DNA of 64,000 nucleotides from NCBI GenBank assembly GCA_050331395.1, contig JBHJGX010000003.1, positions 1 through 64,000 of the forward strand. The letters run 5' to 3'. Of this stretch, positions 8,439-16,502 are shown in pieces; the stretch's first letter is position 1, and every line of letters starts with the position of its first letter. The position numbers and the translations under genes are program-made. The DNA is from Thermohalobaculum sp050331395. Its GTDB lineage: Bacteria; Pseudomonadota; Alphaproteobacteria; Rhodobacterales; Rhodobacteraceae. The notes beneath the pieces were generated by a model. It was not told where the DNA came from and made no database searches. It saw only the letters and a program-made list of their open reading frames with translations.

Positions 8439-8830
8439 GACACCTCCGACCGGCAGGATGGTCCGACCGGCGCCGCGACGGAAGCCCTCCTACCTGTGGA
8501 AAACGGGGATCCCCGGGATAAACGCTCGGCGGCGAGTATGCGCGCGCAACCCGGGTGCCACTTTTCCACCGGCCGTCGGAGACCGGGCGCAATTTTCGCC
8601 GCGCTGGGGACATGACGCCGCTCTACCCCAAGATGTAGACCCAAACCCCGGGCAAATCCTTGAAAGATTAACGTTTCAGCGATGCGAGAGTACAGATCGC
8701 CGCAGCGCGCGGCCTTGTGGATAACCATGTGGGAAAGTCCCGCAGCAAAAAGAATCCCCAGGTTTCCGGGTTCCAACAAAGCCTAACATCCTTTTAATTC
8801 TTCTTTTTAGAAGCTGCGCCCGAGGTCCCC
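8439..8830. other. oriC: Candidate chromosomal replication origin (oriC) between DUF299 gene and hemE
   Basis: This 392-bp gap holds no credible gene. It has a perfect DnaA box TGTGGATAA at 8716-8724, a one-mismatch box TGTGGAAAA at 8495-8503, and weaker matches TTTTCCACC (8562-8570) and TGTGGGAAA (8728-8736). An A/T-rich tract with oligo-T runs at about 8741-8812 could be the unwinding element, and a GANTC site (GAATC, 8752-8756) could be methylated by CcrM. In Caulobacter and Rickettsia the chromosomal origin lies beside hemE, and here the DUF299-maf-aroE-coaE-dnaQ-secB and hemE-hemJ-rho genes diverge from this gap. Origin function is inferred from these two lines of evidence. Confidence 0.75.
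8716..8724 (-). promoter_or_regulatory. Consensus DnaA box
   Basis: The sequence TGTGGATAA is the exact reverse complement of the DnaA-box consensus TTATCCACA. It lies about 20 bp to the left of the A/T-rich tract that precedes hemE. Confidence 0.75.
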
Positions 8831-9850
8831 ATGAAACGTCTGCTCCGCGTGCTCTCCGGAGAGCCCGTATCCCCCCCGCCTGTCTGGCTGATGCGCCAGG
8901 CCGGAAGGTATCTCCCGGAATATCGCGCGACCCGCGCCGAAGCCGGCAGCTTCCTCGATCTCTGCTACAATTCGGCGCTTGCCGAAGAGGTGACGCTGCA
9001 ACCGATCCGCCGCTACGGCTTCGATGCGGCCATCCTCTTTGCCGACATTCTCCTCGTGCCGCATGCGCTCGGACAAGGTCTGACGTTCGTGCAAGGCGAA
9101 GGACCTCGGCTCGAGCCAATCGAGACCGTCGCCGCGCTCGACCGACTGAGACCCGTCGCAGAGATCGATGCGACGCTCTCCCCGGTCTATGAGACGGTGG
9201 CGCGGCTCTCGAACTCCCTGCCCGCCGAGACCACGCTCATCGGGTTCGCCGGCGCTCCCTGGACTGTAGCGACCTATATGGTCGCGGGTCGCGGGACGCC
9301 CGACCAAGCGCCCGCTCGAACCTGGATGTATCGCGACCCCGAGGGTTTCGAGCGCCTGATGGACCTGGTGACCGACGCCACGATCCATTATCTCTCGAAA
9401 CAAATCGACGCTGGCGCAGAGGTTGTGAAGATCTTCGACAGCTGGGCGGGGACGCTGGCACCCGCCCCGTTCGAGCGCTATGCGATCGCGCCGGCCCAGC
9501 GTATCGTCGAGGCGCTTCGGGCGCGCCATCCAGGCGTGCCGGTCATCGGCTTTCCCCGCGGTGCGGGGGCGAGCTACCCGCGATACGCGGCGGCGACTGG
9601 GGTCGAGGCGGTTGCCCTCGACACCACCGTTCCGCTCGAATGGGCGCGCGCGGCCATGCCCGACCGGGCGCTCCAAGGCAATCTCGACCCGCTTTTAATG
9701 GTGCTCGGCGGTCAGGCCCTCACGGACGCGGCGCGGCGCCTCGTCGACCAGATGGCGGGGCATCCGTATATCTTCAATCTGGGTCATGGGATCACGCCCG
9801 AGGCCGATCCAGCTCATGTCACTCAGCTTATCGAGGCGATCCGCACGTGA
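8831..9850 (+). CDS. hemE: Uroporphyrinogen decarboxylase
   Basis: A 339-residue HemE that removes four carboxylates from uroporphyrinogen III to give coproporphyrinogen III in heme and tetrapyrrole synthesis. The signature RQAGRYLPEYR is at 22-32, followed by the FADIL loop with the catalytic aspartate near residue 70. Length is normal. Its stop overlaps the GTG start of hemJ (GTGA), so two heme enzymes are coupled. It is the first rightward gene from the proposed origin. Confidence 0.97.
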   Translation: MKRLLRVLSGEPVSPPPVWLMRQAGRYLPEYRATRAEAGSFLDLCYNSALAEEVTLQPIRRYGFDAAILFADILLVPHALGQGLTFVQGEGPRLEPIETVAALDRLRPVAEIDATLSPVYETVARLSNSLPAETTLIGFAGAPWTVATYMVAGRGTPDQAPARTWMYRDPEGFERLMDLVTDATIHYLSKQIDAGAEVVKIFDSWAGTLAPAPFERYAIAPAQRIVEALRARHPGVPVIGFPRGAGASYPRYAAATGVEAVALDTTVPLEWARAAMPDRALQGNLDPLLMVLGGQALTDAARRLVDQMAGHPYIFNLGHGITPEADPAHVTQLIEAIRT

Positions 9851-10311
9851 CGACCGTCCAGTCTTTTCTGCTCGATATCTATGATTGGCTGCTTGCCGCG
9901 CATGTCCTGTCGTTCATCGCCTGGATGGCGGGGATCTTTTACTTACCACGTTTGTTCGTCTATCACGCAGAACGGGGCAGCCCGGGCACGGAAATCGGTG
10001 AGACCTTCAAGGTCATGGAGCTCAAGCTCTTTCGCTTGATCATGAACCCCGCGATGATCGCGACCTGGCTTTTCGGGATCCTGCTCGTCAGTGCAAACGG
10101 CCTCGCTTGGCTTGGTGCGAGCCCGTGGCTCCACGCCAAGCTCGTGCTCGTCGCCGCAATGACCTGGTTCCACCATTGGTGCGGGACGACGCGCAAACGC
10201 TTTGCCCGCGATGAGAATGCCCGGAGTGGGCGGCATTTTCGGCTGATGAACGAGGTTCCGACGCTCCTCCTCGTCGGCATTGTCGTCTTGGCAATCGTCC
10301 AGCCGTTTTGA
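9847..10311 (+). CDS. hemJ: Protoporphyrinogen IX oxidase HemJ
   Basis: A 154-residue four-helix membrane protein of the HemJ family, which oxidises protoporphyrinogen IX to protoporphyrin IX. The conserved histidine lies in the first helix (AAHVLSFIAWMAG), followed by YLPRLFVYH; a conserved lysine (HAKL) is in the third. The GTG start is chosen because it overlaps the hemE stop by 4 bp and gives the standard N terminus; the longer frame upstream runs over hemE and is not expected to be translated. Only 1 bp separates it from the convergent exported-protein gene. Confidence 0.94.
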   Translation: MTTVQSFLLDIYDWLLAAHVLSFIAWMAGIFYLPRLFVYHAERGSPGTEIGETFKVMELKLFRLIMNPAMIATWLFGILLVSANGLAWLGASPWLHAKLVLVAAMTWFHHWCGTTRKRFARDENARSGRHFRLMNEVPTLLLVGIVVLAIVQPF

Positions 10312-10312
10312 C

Positions 10313-10945
10313 CTAGCCGGGAAAATCGCGCCGCCCGGACCAGCCGTCGGGCCCGGCACAACGAGAAAGAATCGCGGCTTCGGCCGCCTGGAACCCATCG
10401 AGGGAGAATTCCAAGCGGATCGGCAACACGCGGGACGCGGCCGCATCGTCGAGCGGGTCGAACGCCCCTCCGGCGGCGAAAACCAGGCTGTCGGCCTCTC
10501 GGATGCGGTCGACGAAACTCTCCAGATCCGGGAAACCACCGAAGGTCGCGAGATAAAGCGTGAAGCCGAACCCGTGATAGGCCTCAGATCGTTGCGACAG
10601 CCACCAAGTCTCGCCGATCCCCAAATGAACGGCCTCGGCCGCTGGGATGACCTCCATCGCATCGAAGTAATAGCCCGCCGGCAGGCCGCTCGCGGTCATG
10701 ACAAGCGCCAGTTTGCTCGGGTCGCTTCGCAGGAATGTCTGCCGCTGGGGCAGACGGGTCCGGGTCGCCGTCGTCTCGATCCAGCAATATCGAGCTTCGC
10801 GCACATCCTTTATAAAGCGCCAGTCGCCAAAACGTTCTTCGATGCGTTGCGCGGCTGCCGGGCCGGCGATCGACCCAAGCGCGACGAGACCGGCCAAGAG
10901 ACGAATTCGCCGACGAAGCTTGACAGTTTTGCGAATTTCCGGCAT
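10313..10945 (-). CDS. Exported protein of unknown function (weakly IalB-like)
   Basis: A 210-residue protein with an Arg/Lys-rich N terminus, a hydrophobic helix and an AAAQ signal-peptidase site near residue 33, so it is probably periplasmic. The mature part begins with an ERFGDWRF segment containing a nearby cysteine and ends with an F-LDGF-type helix followed by RC. That pattern faintly recalls invasion-associated locus B proteins, but I cannot assign it confidently. I chose the ATG at 10945 because it gives a clean signal peptide; a longer upstream frame overlaps the divergent rho start. Confidence 0.6.
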   Translation of the reverse strand: MPEIRKTVKLRRRIRLLAGLVALGSIAGPAAAQRIEERFGDWRFIKDVREARYCWIETTATRTRLPQRQTFLRSDPSKLALVMTASGLPAGYYFDAMEVIPAAEAVHLGIGETWWLSQRSEAYHGFGFTLYLATFGGFPDLESFVDRIREADSLVFAAGGAFDPLDDAAASRVLPIRLEFSLDGFQAAEAAILSRCAGPDGWSGRRDFPG

Positions 10946-11027
10946 CCAACATCTCACGGCGTTCCGCCCTCGCCGGCCCCGACCTTCACGACACGGGGCC
11001 GAACCTTCCTCCCTCCCGGTTGCATCA

Positions 11028-12293
11028 ATGACCGAACAACGGCTTGCCGATCTCAAGGCAAAATCCCCCACTGAATTGCTGTCGCTTGCCGAGTCGCTCG
11101 ATGTCGAGAACGCATCGACCTTGCGCAAGCAGGACATGATGTTCGCCATTCTCCGCGAGCTCGCCGACCGGGATCAAGAGATTATCGGGTCTGGCGTCCT
11201 CGAAGTGCTGCAAGACGGCTTCGGCTTTCTGCGCTCGGTGGACTCGAACTATTTGCCCGGTCCCGACGACATTTATCTGTCGCCGAACCAGATCAAGCGC
11301 TTCGCTCTCAGGACCGGGGACACGGTAGAGGGGCCGATCCGCGCGCCGAAGGACGGGGAGCGGTACTTTGCGCTTCTCAAAGTAAATGGGATCAATTTCG
11401 AGACACCAGAGAAGGCGCGGCACAAAGTACACTTCGATAACTTGACGCCGCTCTATCCGGACAGTCGGCTCAAGATGGAGATCGAGGATCCGACGATTCG
11501 GGATCGCTCCGCGCGGGTCATCGACTTGGTCTCACCGATCGGAAAGGGGCAGCGCGGGCTGATCGTGGCGCCGCCTCGCACCGGTAAGACGGTTCTTCTG
11601 CAGAACATCGCACGTTCGATCGAAGTCAATCATCCGGAATGCTATCTGATCGTGCTGTTGATCGACGAGCGCCCGGAAGAGGTGACGGATATGCAGCGCT
11701 CGGTCGCCGGCGAGGTCGTCTCCTCGACATTTGACGAACCGGCCCAACGCCATGTCGCTGTCGCTGAAATGGTCATCGAAAAGGCCAAGCGGCTGACCGA
11801 GCATGGGCGCGATGTGGTGATCCTGCTCGACTCGATCACTCGCCTCGGCCGCGCGTTCAACACGGTCGTCCCGTCCTCGGGCAAAGTGCTGACCGGCGGC
11901 GTGGATGCGAATGCCCTCCAGCGGCCGAAACGCTTCTTCGGCGCCGCGCGCAACATCGAAGAAGGCGGCTCGCTCACGATCATTGCGACCGCGCTGATCG
12001 ACACCGGCAGCCGCATGGACGAAGTAATTTTCGAAGAGTTCAAGGGGACCGGCAATTCCGAGATCGTCCTTGACCGCAAGATCGCCGACAAACGGGTGTT
12101 CCCGGCCATCGATATCTTGAAATCGGGTACCCGAAAAGAAGACCTTCTGGTGTCGAAGCAAGATCTGACAAAGACTTTCATGCTGCGGCGGATCTTGAAC
12201 CCGATGGGAACGACCGATGCGATCGAGTTCCTGCTTGGCAAGCTCAAACAGACGAAGACCAACTCCGAATTCTTCGACTCGATGAACGCCTGA
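11028..12293 (+). CDS. rho: Transcription termination factor Rho
   Basis: A 421-residue hexameric RNA helicase for factor-dependent termination. The N-terminal Rho_N domain begins LADLKAKSPTELLSLAE, the cold-shock-like RNA-binding domain follows (DGFGFLRS), and the RecA-like domain has the P-loop PPRTGKT at 182-188, Walker B VVILLDSITRLGRA, and the Q-loop/R-loop region. The ATG at 11028 gives the normal Rho start; an open frame upstream is antisense to the exported-protein gene. Rho beside hemE/hemJ near the origin is usual in alphaproteobacteria. Confidence 0.97.
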   Translation: MTEQRLADLKAKSPTELLSLAESLDVENASTLRKQDMMFAILRELADRDQEIIGSGVLEVLQDGFGFLRSVDSNYLPGPDDIYLSPNQIKRFALRTGDTVEGPIRAPKDGERYFALLKVNGINFETPEKARHKVHFDNLTPLYPDSRLKMEIEDPTIRDRSARVIDLVSPIGKGQRGLIVAPPRTGKTVLLQNIARSIEVNHPECYLIVLLIDERPEEVTDMQRSVAGEVVSSTFDEPAQRHVAVAEMVIEKAKRLTEHGRDVVILLDSITRLGRAFNTVVPSSGKVLTGGVDANALQRPKRFFGAARNIEEGGSLTIIATALIDTGSRMDEVIFEEFKGTGNSEIVLDRKIADKRVFPAIDILKSGTRKEDLLVSKQDLTKTFMLRRILNPMGTTDAIEFLLGKLKQTKTNSEFFDSMNA

Positions 12294-12305
12294 GCCACTG
12301 ACCAA

Positions 12306-12818
12306 ATGCTCGTCGATGCGCTCGACCGGCCGTTTCCCGAAGCCTCGAACGGCGCGCGTTGGGACCTGGTCACCGATCAGGTCATGGGCGGCGTCTCGGA
12401 CGCGACCTTGACCCGCGAGCTCGTTGCCGGACGTGTGGCAAACCGACTGCGCGGCACCGTTCGCCTCGAGAACGACGGCGGCTTTGTGCAAATGGCCATC
12501 GATCTCGTGCCGGACGGCGGTGCGGTCGATCTGAGCGCGATGTCGCATCTGACCTTGGCGGTCATCGGCAATGCCGAAATCTACGGGGTGCATTTGCGGA
12601 CCCTCGACGTGCGGCGACCGTGGCAAAGCTATCGGGCGATGTTTCGCGCCGAGGACAGCTGGCGGGAAGTCGCCTTGCCGCTTGCCACGCTCGCGCCCCA
12701 TCGCATCGACATGCCCTTCGATGCGCGCCGCGTGCGCCGGCTCGGGATCGTTGCCATCGGCCGGGCCTTTACCGCAGATCTCGCGGTCGCGCGGGTCGCG
12801 TTCGACCGGGCGGACTAG
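12306..12818 (+). CDS. CIA30-domain protein (complex I intermediate-associated protein 30 family)
   Basis: A 170-residue single-domain protein with the CIA30 signature WDLVTDQVMGGVSDATL near residues 19-35, followed by a beta-sandwich pattern. CIA30 (NDUFAF1) assists assembly of mitochondrial complex I; the function of bacterial members is unsettled and complex I assembly is only a guess. It lies 12 bp after rho and its TAG stop directly abuts the ATG of the first glycosyltransferase. Confidence 0.85.
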   Translation: MLVDALDRPFPEASNGARWDLVTDQVMGGVSDATLTRELVAGRVANRLRGTVRLENDGGFVQMAIDLVPDGGAVDLSAMSHLTLAVIGNAEIYGVHLRTLDVRRPWQSYRAMFRAEDSWREVALPLATLAPHRIDMPFDARRVRRLGIVAIGRAFTADLAVARVAFDRAD

Positions 12819-13889
12819 ATGGCCGGGCGGCTGGCGGTGCTGTTGCCCGATCTCGATTATGGCGGCACGCAAGCGAACCTGATCACTTTTGCGAATGCGC
12901 TCGCCGCCAGGAGCCATCAGGTCGATCTGATAACTTTCGGTCCGGGGACGGCGCTCGCCTCGCGGATCAGTCCTGCCATCGAAAGACTGAACTTCGATGG
13001 CCCGGGGGGAGGTCTCGCCCCGCTGATCGGGTACCTGCGCCGCGTGCGCCCGCGGGCCGTCCTCTCGGCGCTCACCCGGATCAATCTGATGGCCGTCTGC
13101 GCGCGGATCGCGAGCGGGACGCGGCCGCGGCTCGTGCTCTCGATCCGCTCCACGCTCTCGCGGGACATTGCGGAGAACCCGAAGCGCCGAGCCTTTCTGC
13201 CGCTCATCCGACGCGCCTATCCGGTGGCGGATGCGATCTTTGCGGTTTCTGAGGGCGCGGCAGACGATTTTTCGGCTCTCTCCCGGATCCCGCGCGCACG
13301 GATCGGCGTGATATACAATCCGGTGGTCTCGGATCGGATCGCGCGAGGCGCGGCCGAGCCCCTCGACGACCCTTGGGCCGCGGGTGCGGGGCTCGTTGTC
13401 GGCTGCGGGCGGCTCTCGCGCGAGAAGGATTTCCCCACGCTCATCCGGGCCGTCGCGCGGCTCGAGGATCCCGTGCGGCTCGTGATCCTGGGCGAGGGAC
13501 CGGCACGCGCTGGCCTCCAGGCGGAGATCGACCGTTTGTGGCTCGCCGACCGCGTGCGCCTGCCAGGTGCGACGCCAAATCCCTACGCTTGGATGGCCCG
13601 TGCCTGGGCGTTTGCGCTTTCCTCGACCGGAGAAGGCCTGCCCACGGTCTTGATCGAGGCCATGGCCTGCGGTGCCCCCGTCGTCGCGACCGATTGCCCG
13701 CATGGCCCCCGCGAGATCCTCGATGGCGGCCGGCTCGCACCTTTGGTGCCCGTCGGCGATCCGGACGCGCTGGCAAAGGCGCTCGCGGCGGCGCTCGCCC
13801 GGCCGCGCCCGGTGCGGTATCCGCTTGAGAGGTTCGAGGAAAGCCGGGCCGTCGACGTCCTCGAAGCCCTTCTTTTGGGCGATGTCTGA
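12819..13889 (+). CDS. Glycosyltransferase family 4-type protein (first of tandem pair)
   Basis: A 356-residue GT-B glycosyltransferase of the GT4 type. The N-terminal domain opens with LLPDLDYGGTQAN, the acceptor-side loop; the donor domain has VGCGRLSREKDFP, ILGEGPAR and the EX7E region ending in STGEGLPTVLIEAMACG. Substrates are unknown, probably a surface or membrane glycan. It is adjacent to and overlaps by 8 bp a second, clearly related glycosyltransferase, and follows the CIA30 gene without a gap. Confidence 0.88.
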   Translation: MAGRLAVLLPDLDYGGTQANLITFANALAARSHQVDLITFGPGTALASRISPAIERLNFDGPGGGLAPLIGYLRRVRPRAVLSALTRINLMAVCARIASGTRPRLVLSIRSTLSRDIAENPKRRAFLPLIRRAYPVADAIFAVSEGAADDFSALSRIPRARIGVIYNPVVSDRIARGAAEPLDDPWAAGAGLVVGCGRLSREKDFPTLIRAVARLEDPVRLVILGEGPARAGLQAEIDRLWLADRVRLPGATPNPYAWMARAWAFALSSTGEGLPTVLIEAMACGAPVVATDCPHGPREILDGGRLAPLVPVGDPDALAKALAAALARPRPVRYPLERFEESRAVDVLEALLLGDV

Positions 13890-14973
13890 CGGGCGCGCAC
13901 CCGGCGAGACAATCGCGCTCCTCTTGCCGGATCTGGGGGGCGGGGGGGCCGAGCGGGTAACCCTCAACCTCGCTGCAGCGTTTCGCGACAGCGGCCAGCC
14001 GGTGGAGCTCGTCCTTTTGTCCCCAGAAGGGCGTTTGGCCCCCGCCGTTCCTCCAGACCTGCCGGTCCGTGTCCTCGGCAGCGGCAAACTTCCTGCGATT
14101 TTTCGTTTGGCTGGCTTCCTCCGGCGCCATCGCCCGGCCGCGCTGTTGTCCTCGATGGCCTCGATGAACTGCGTCGCCGTCCTCGCCCACCGCATGGCCC
14201 GGGCGCCGACCCGGATCGTTCTCGCCGAACATTCGACCCTCTCGGCCGAAGTCGCCCGGGACTGGTACCGGCGGATGTTGCCGCCTGCGATGCGCAGGCT
14301 CTACCCGCGCGCCGATGGGGTGGTGGCGGTCTCGGAGGGTGTCGCCGCAGATCTCTCCGCCCGGACTGGCCTGCCGCGCGATGCCATTCAGGTGATCTAT
14401 AACCCGGTGATCGGTCCAGATTTCGCATCGCGCGTGTCAGAGGTCCCCGCGCATCCCTGGCTTTCGGACGGCGGTCCGCCAGTTGTCCTCGGCGTCGGTC
14501 GTCTTGCGCCGCAGAAAGATTTCCTCACCCTCATCCGGGCGATTGCACGGCTCGAGGCGCCCGCACGGCTTCTGATCCTGGGCGAGGGGCCCGACCGGGC
14601 CCGTCTCGAGGCGGAGATCGCGAAGCTCGATCTTGTGCATCGCGTCGCTCTTCCTGGGTTTGTCGACAATCCGGTCTCTGCCATGCGGGCGTCGGCGGTC
14701 TTTGCGCTGTCGTCGCGGTGGGAGGGCTTGCCCACGGTCTTGATCGAGGCGGTGGCGACCGGCACGCCCGTGGTGGCGACTGACTGCCCGAGCGGCCCGC
14801 GCGAGATCCTTGCGGGTCGGAGCGGAGAGTTGGTGCCGGTCGGCAACCCGGAGGCGTTGGCGGCGGCGCTCGGCCGGGCGCTCGGAACCCCGCGTGGCAC
14901 GCCCCCGGATATGACGCCCTTCACCGCAGAGACCGCGCGGGCCGCTTATGCGCGTCTCCTCCTCGGCGCGTGA
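13882..14973 (+). CDS. Glycosyltransferase family 4-type protein (second of tandem pair)
   Basis: A 363-residue GT-B glycosyltransferase paralogous to the preceding gene: both share LLPDL..GG at the N terminus, VSEG.A.D.SA, VIYNPV, ILGEGP and LPTVLIEA.A.G.PVVATDCP..PREIL. The N-terminal GGGGAERV loop is a textbook GT4 acceptor loop. The ATG at 13882 is chosen because it overlaps the end of the first gene and restores the conserved start. The pair most likely arose by tandem duplication and may add successive sugars to one glycan, which is inference. Confidence 0.9.
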   Translation: MSDGRAPGETIALLLPDLGGGGAERVTLNLAAAFRDSGQPVELVLLSPEGRLAPAVPPDLPVRVLGSGKLPAIFRLAGFLRRHRPAALLSSMASMNCVAVLAHRMARAPTRIVLAEHSTLSAEVARDWYRRMLPPAMRRLYPRADGVVAVSEGVAADLSARTGLPRDAIQVIYNPVIGPDFASRVSEVPAHPWLSDGGPPVVLGVGRLAPQKDFLTLIRAIARLEAPARLLILGEGPDRARLEAEIAKLDLVHRVALPGFVDNPVSAMRASAVFALSSRWEGLPTVLIEAVATGTPVVATDCPSGPREILAGRSGELVPVGNPEALAAALGRALGTPRGTPPDMTPFTAETARAAYARLLLGA

Positions 14974-15052
14974 AGCGGACGCCGTGACGGCCTCGACTTG
15001 CGCCGCCGGCCCACGCGCTTTATCTCCGAGCGAGACAGTCAGGAGTTGCCCC

Positions 15053-15295
15053 ATGCCCGTGCCGGCCACCGAGATCGAGCGTCTGATCCGCGATCGTTTT
15101 CCCGACGCGCGGATCGAGATCGAGGACCTCGCGGGCGACGGAAATCACTATCGCGCGACGGTCATTGCCGAGGAATTCCGCGGCTTGAACCGCGTGCAGC
15201 AGCAGCGTCTCGTCAATCAGGCGCTTGCGAGCATCCTCGACGGCGCCGATGCCCCCTTGCACGCCCTCGCGCTTCAGACCAGCGCGCCCGACTGA
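15053..15295 (+). CDS. bolA: BolA family protein
   Basis: An 80-residue BolA-like protein with the typical class II KH-like core: IEIEDLAGDGNHY, then the VIAEEFRGLNRVQQQRLV helix. BolA proteins partner monothiol glutaredoxins in Fe-S cluster handling. An AGGAG sequence precedes the ATG by a normal distance. The gene is followed 31 bp later by a CGFS monothiol glutaredoxin, the usual bolA-grx pair. Confidence 0.94.
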   Translation: MPVPATEIERLIRDRFPDARIEIEDLAGDGNHYRATVIAEEFRGLNRVQQQRLVNQALASILDGADAPLHALALQTSAPD

Positions 15296-15326
15296 CCCGA
15301 GCCCGACCGAGCGGAAGGAATGCCCC

Positions 15327-15689
15327 ATGAGCGATATCGCCAGCCAGATCAAACAGACCGTCGACCAGAACGATGTCGTGCTCTTCATGAAAGGCACGCC
15401 CGAAGCCCCGCAATGCGGCTTCTCGAGCACCGTGAGCCAAATCCTCGGCTATGTCGGCGTGCAGTATGCGGGCATCAACGTACTCGAATCGGATGAGTTG
15501 CGCCAAGGGATCAAGTCGTTCTCGGACTGGCCGACGATCCCGCAGCTCTACGTCAAGGGCGAATTCGTCGGCGGATGTGATATCATCAAGGAGATGACCC
15601 TGTCGGGCGAACTCGATCAGGTCTTCGAGAAGGCCGGGGTCGCCTTCGACAAGTCCGCAGCGGACACGATCCGGTCGCACAACCGCTGA
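15327..15689 (+). CDS. grxD: Monothiol glutaredoxin (CGFS type)
   Basis: A 120-residue Grx4-type glutaredoxin with the active-site CGFS at residues 30-33 and the glutathione-binding WPTIPQLYVKGEFVGGCDI segment. CGFS glutaredoxins bind a [2Fe-2S] cluster with glutathione and form complexes with BolA proteins, so the neighbouring gene is a likely partner. The GGAAGGA just upstream is a good ribosome-binding site. Confidence 0.96.
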   Translation: MSDIASQIKQTVDQNDVVLFMKGTPEAPQCGFSSTVSQILGYVGVQYAGINVLESDELRQGIKSFSDWPTIPQLYVKGEFVGGCDIIKEMTLSGELDQVFEKAGVAFDKSAADTIRSHNR

Positions 15690-15720
15690 GGATCGGCTGG
15701 GCCGGAGGGGGGCCCACGTG

Positions 15721-16416
15721 ATGCAGCTCTTCGTCGGTCTCGGCAATCCGGGCGCGAAATACGCCCGAAACCGTCACAATATCGGCTTTATGGCCGTCGA
15801 TGCGATTGCTCGTGAGCACGGGTTTCCGAGCTTTCGGACCAAATTCCAGGCCGAGCTATCCGAGGGACGGATCGGCACCGCGCGCGTCATCCTCCTGAAG
15901 CCGTCGACCTATATGAACCTTTCGGGGCAGTCCGTCGGCGAGGCCATGCGGTTCTACAAACTCGAGCCCGGCGATGTGACCGTGTTCCACGACGAGCTCG
16001 ACCTCGCCCCCGGCAAATGCCGCACCAAGTCCGGCGGCGGCCACGCCGGCCATAACGGTCTTCGGTCGATCCACGAGCATATCGGCGAGGCGTATGATCG
16101 CGTGCGCCTTGGCATCGGCCACCCGGGAGACAAGGCGCTGGTGGCGCGCTATGTCCTCCACGATTTCGCGCTGGCGGATCGGGAGTGGCTCGATCCCTTG
16201 CTCGAAGGGATCGCGTCGGGCGCGGGAAAGCTCGCCTCGGGCGACGCCGCCGGCTTTATGAACGCCGTCGCGCTCAAAGCGCCGCCGGCCAAGAAAAAGG
16301 CCCCTGGACCCACCGCCGCCCCGCCACCGTCGGCTGAAACGGCGAAACCGCGCACGGAGAAAAGCACCGGGCCGTTCGCGGGCCTCTCGCGGTTGCTCGG
16401 CAAAGGGCGGGACTGA
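15721..16416 (+). CDS. pth: Peptidyl-tRNA hydrolase
   Basis: A 231-residue Pth that recycles peptidyl-tRNA from stalled ribosomes. The core begins LFVGLGNPGAKYARNRHNIGF with catalytic His19, and DELDLAPGK supplies the second conserved acidic segment. The last ~45 residues are a Lys/Pro/Ala-rich tail seen in many Rhodobacterales Pth proteins. A GTG three bases earlier (15718) could be the start instead. Located between grxD and ychF; pth-ychF is a widely conserved pair. Confidence 0.96.
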   Translation: MQLFVGLGNPGAKYARNRHNIGFMAVDAIAREHGFPSFRTKFQAELSEGRIGTARVILLKPSTYMNLSGQSVGEAMRFYKLEPGDVTVFHDELDLAPGKCRTKSGGGHAGHNGLRSIHEHIGEAYDRVRLGIGHPGDKALVARYVLHDFALADREWLDPLLEGIASGAGKLASGDAAGFMNAVALKAPPAKKKAPGPTAAPPPSAETAKPRTEKSTGPFAGLSRLLGKGRD

Positions 16417-16502
16417 TCCGGCGAGGGCGACGCGGCGGGGCTTGACCGCGAACCCGACCCCCGGCACATCCCCGCCGGATCGGGAACAGTGGGACGGGTG
16501 CG

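Noticed and set aside
8794..8808. TTAA-N7-TTTT as a CtrA site in the proposed origin
   Set aside because: Two mismatches in the second half site in an A/T-rich tract, so chance is likely.
11532..14195. 887-codon minus-strand open frame over rho, CIA30 and glycosyltransferase genes
   Set aside because: Antisense of three recognised genes, biased composition, no ribosome-binding site or domain.
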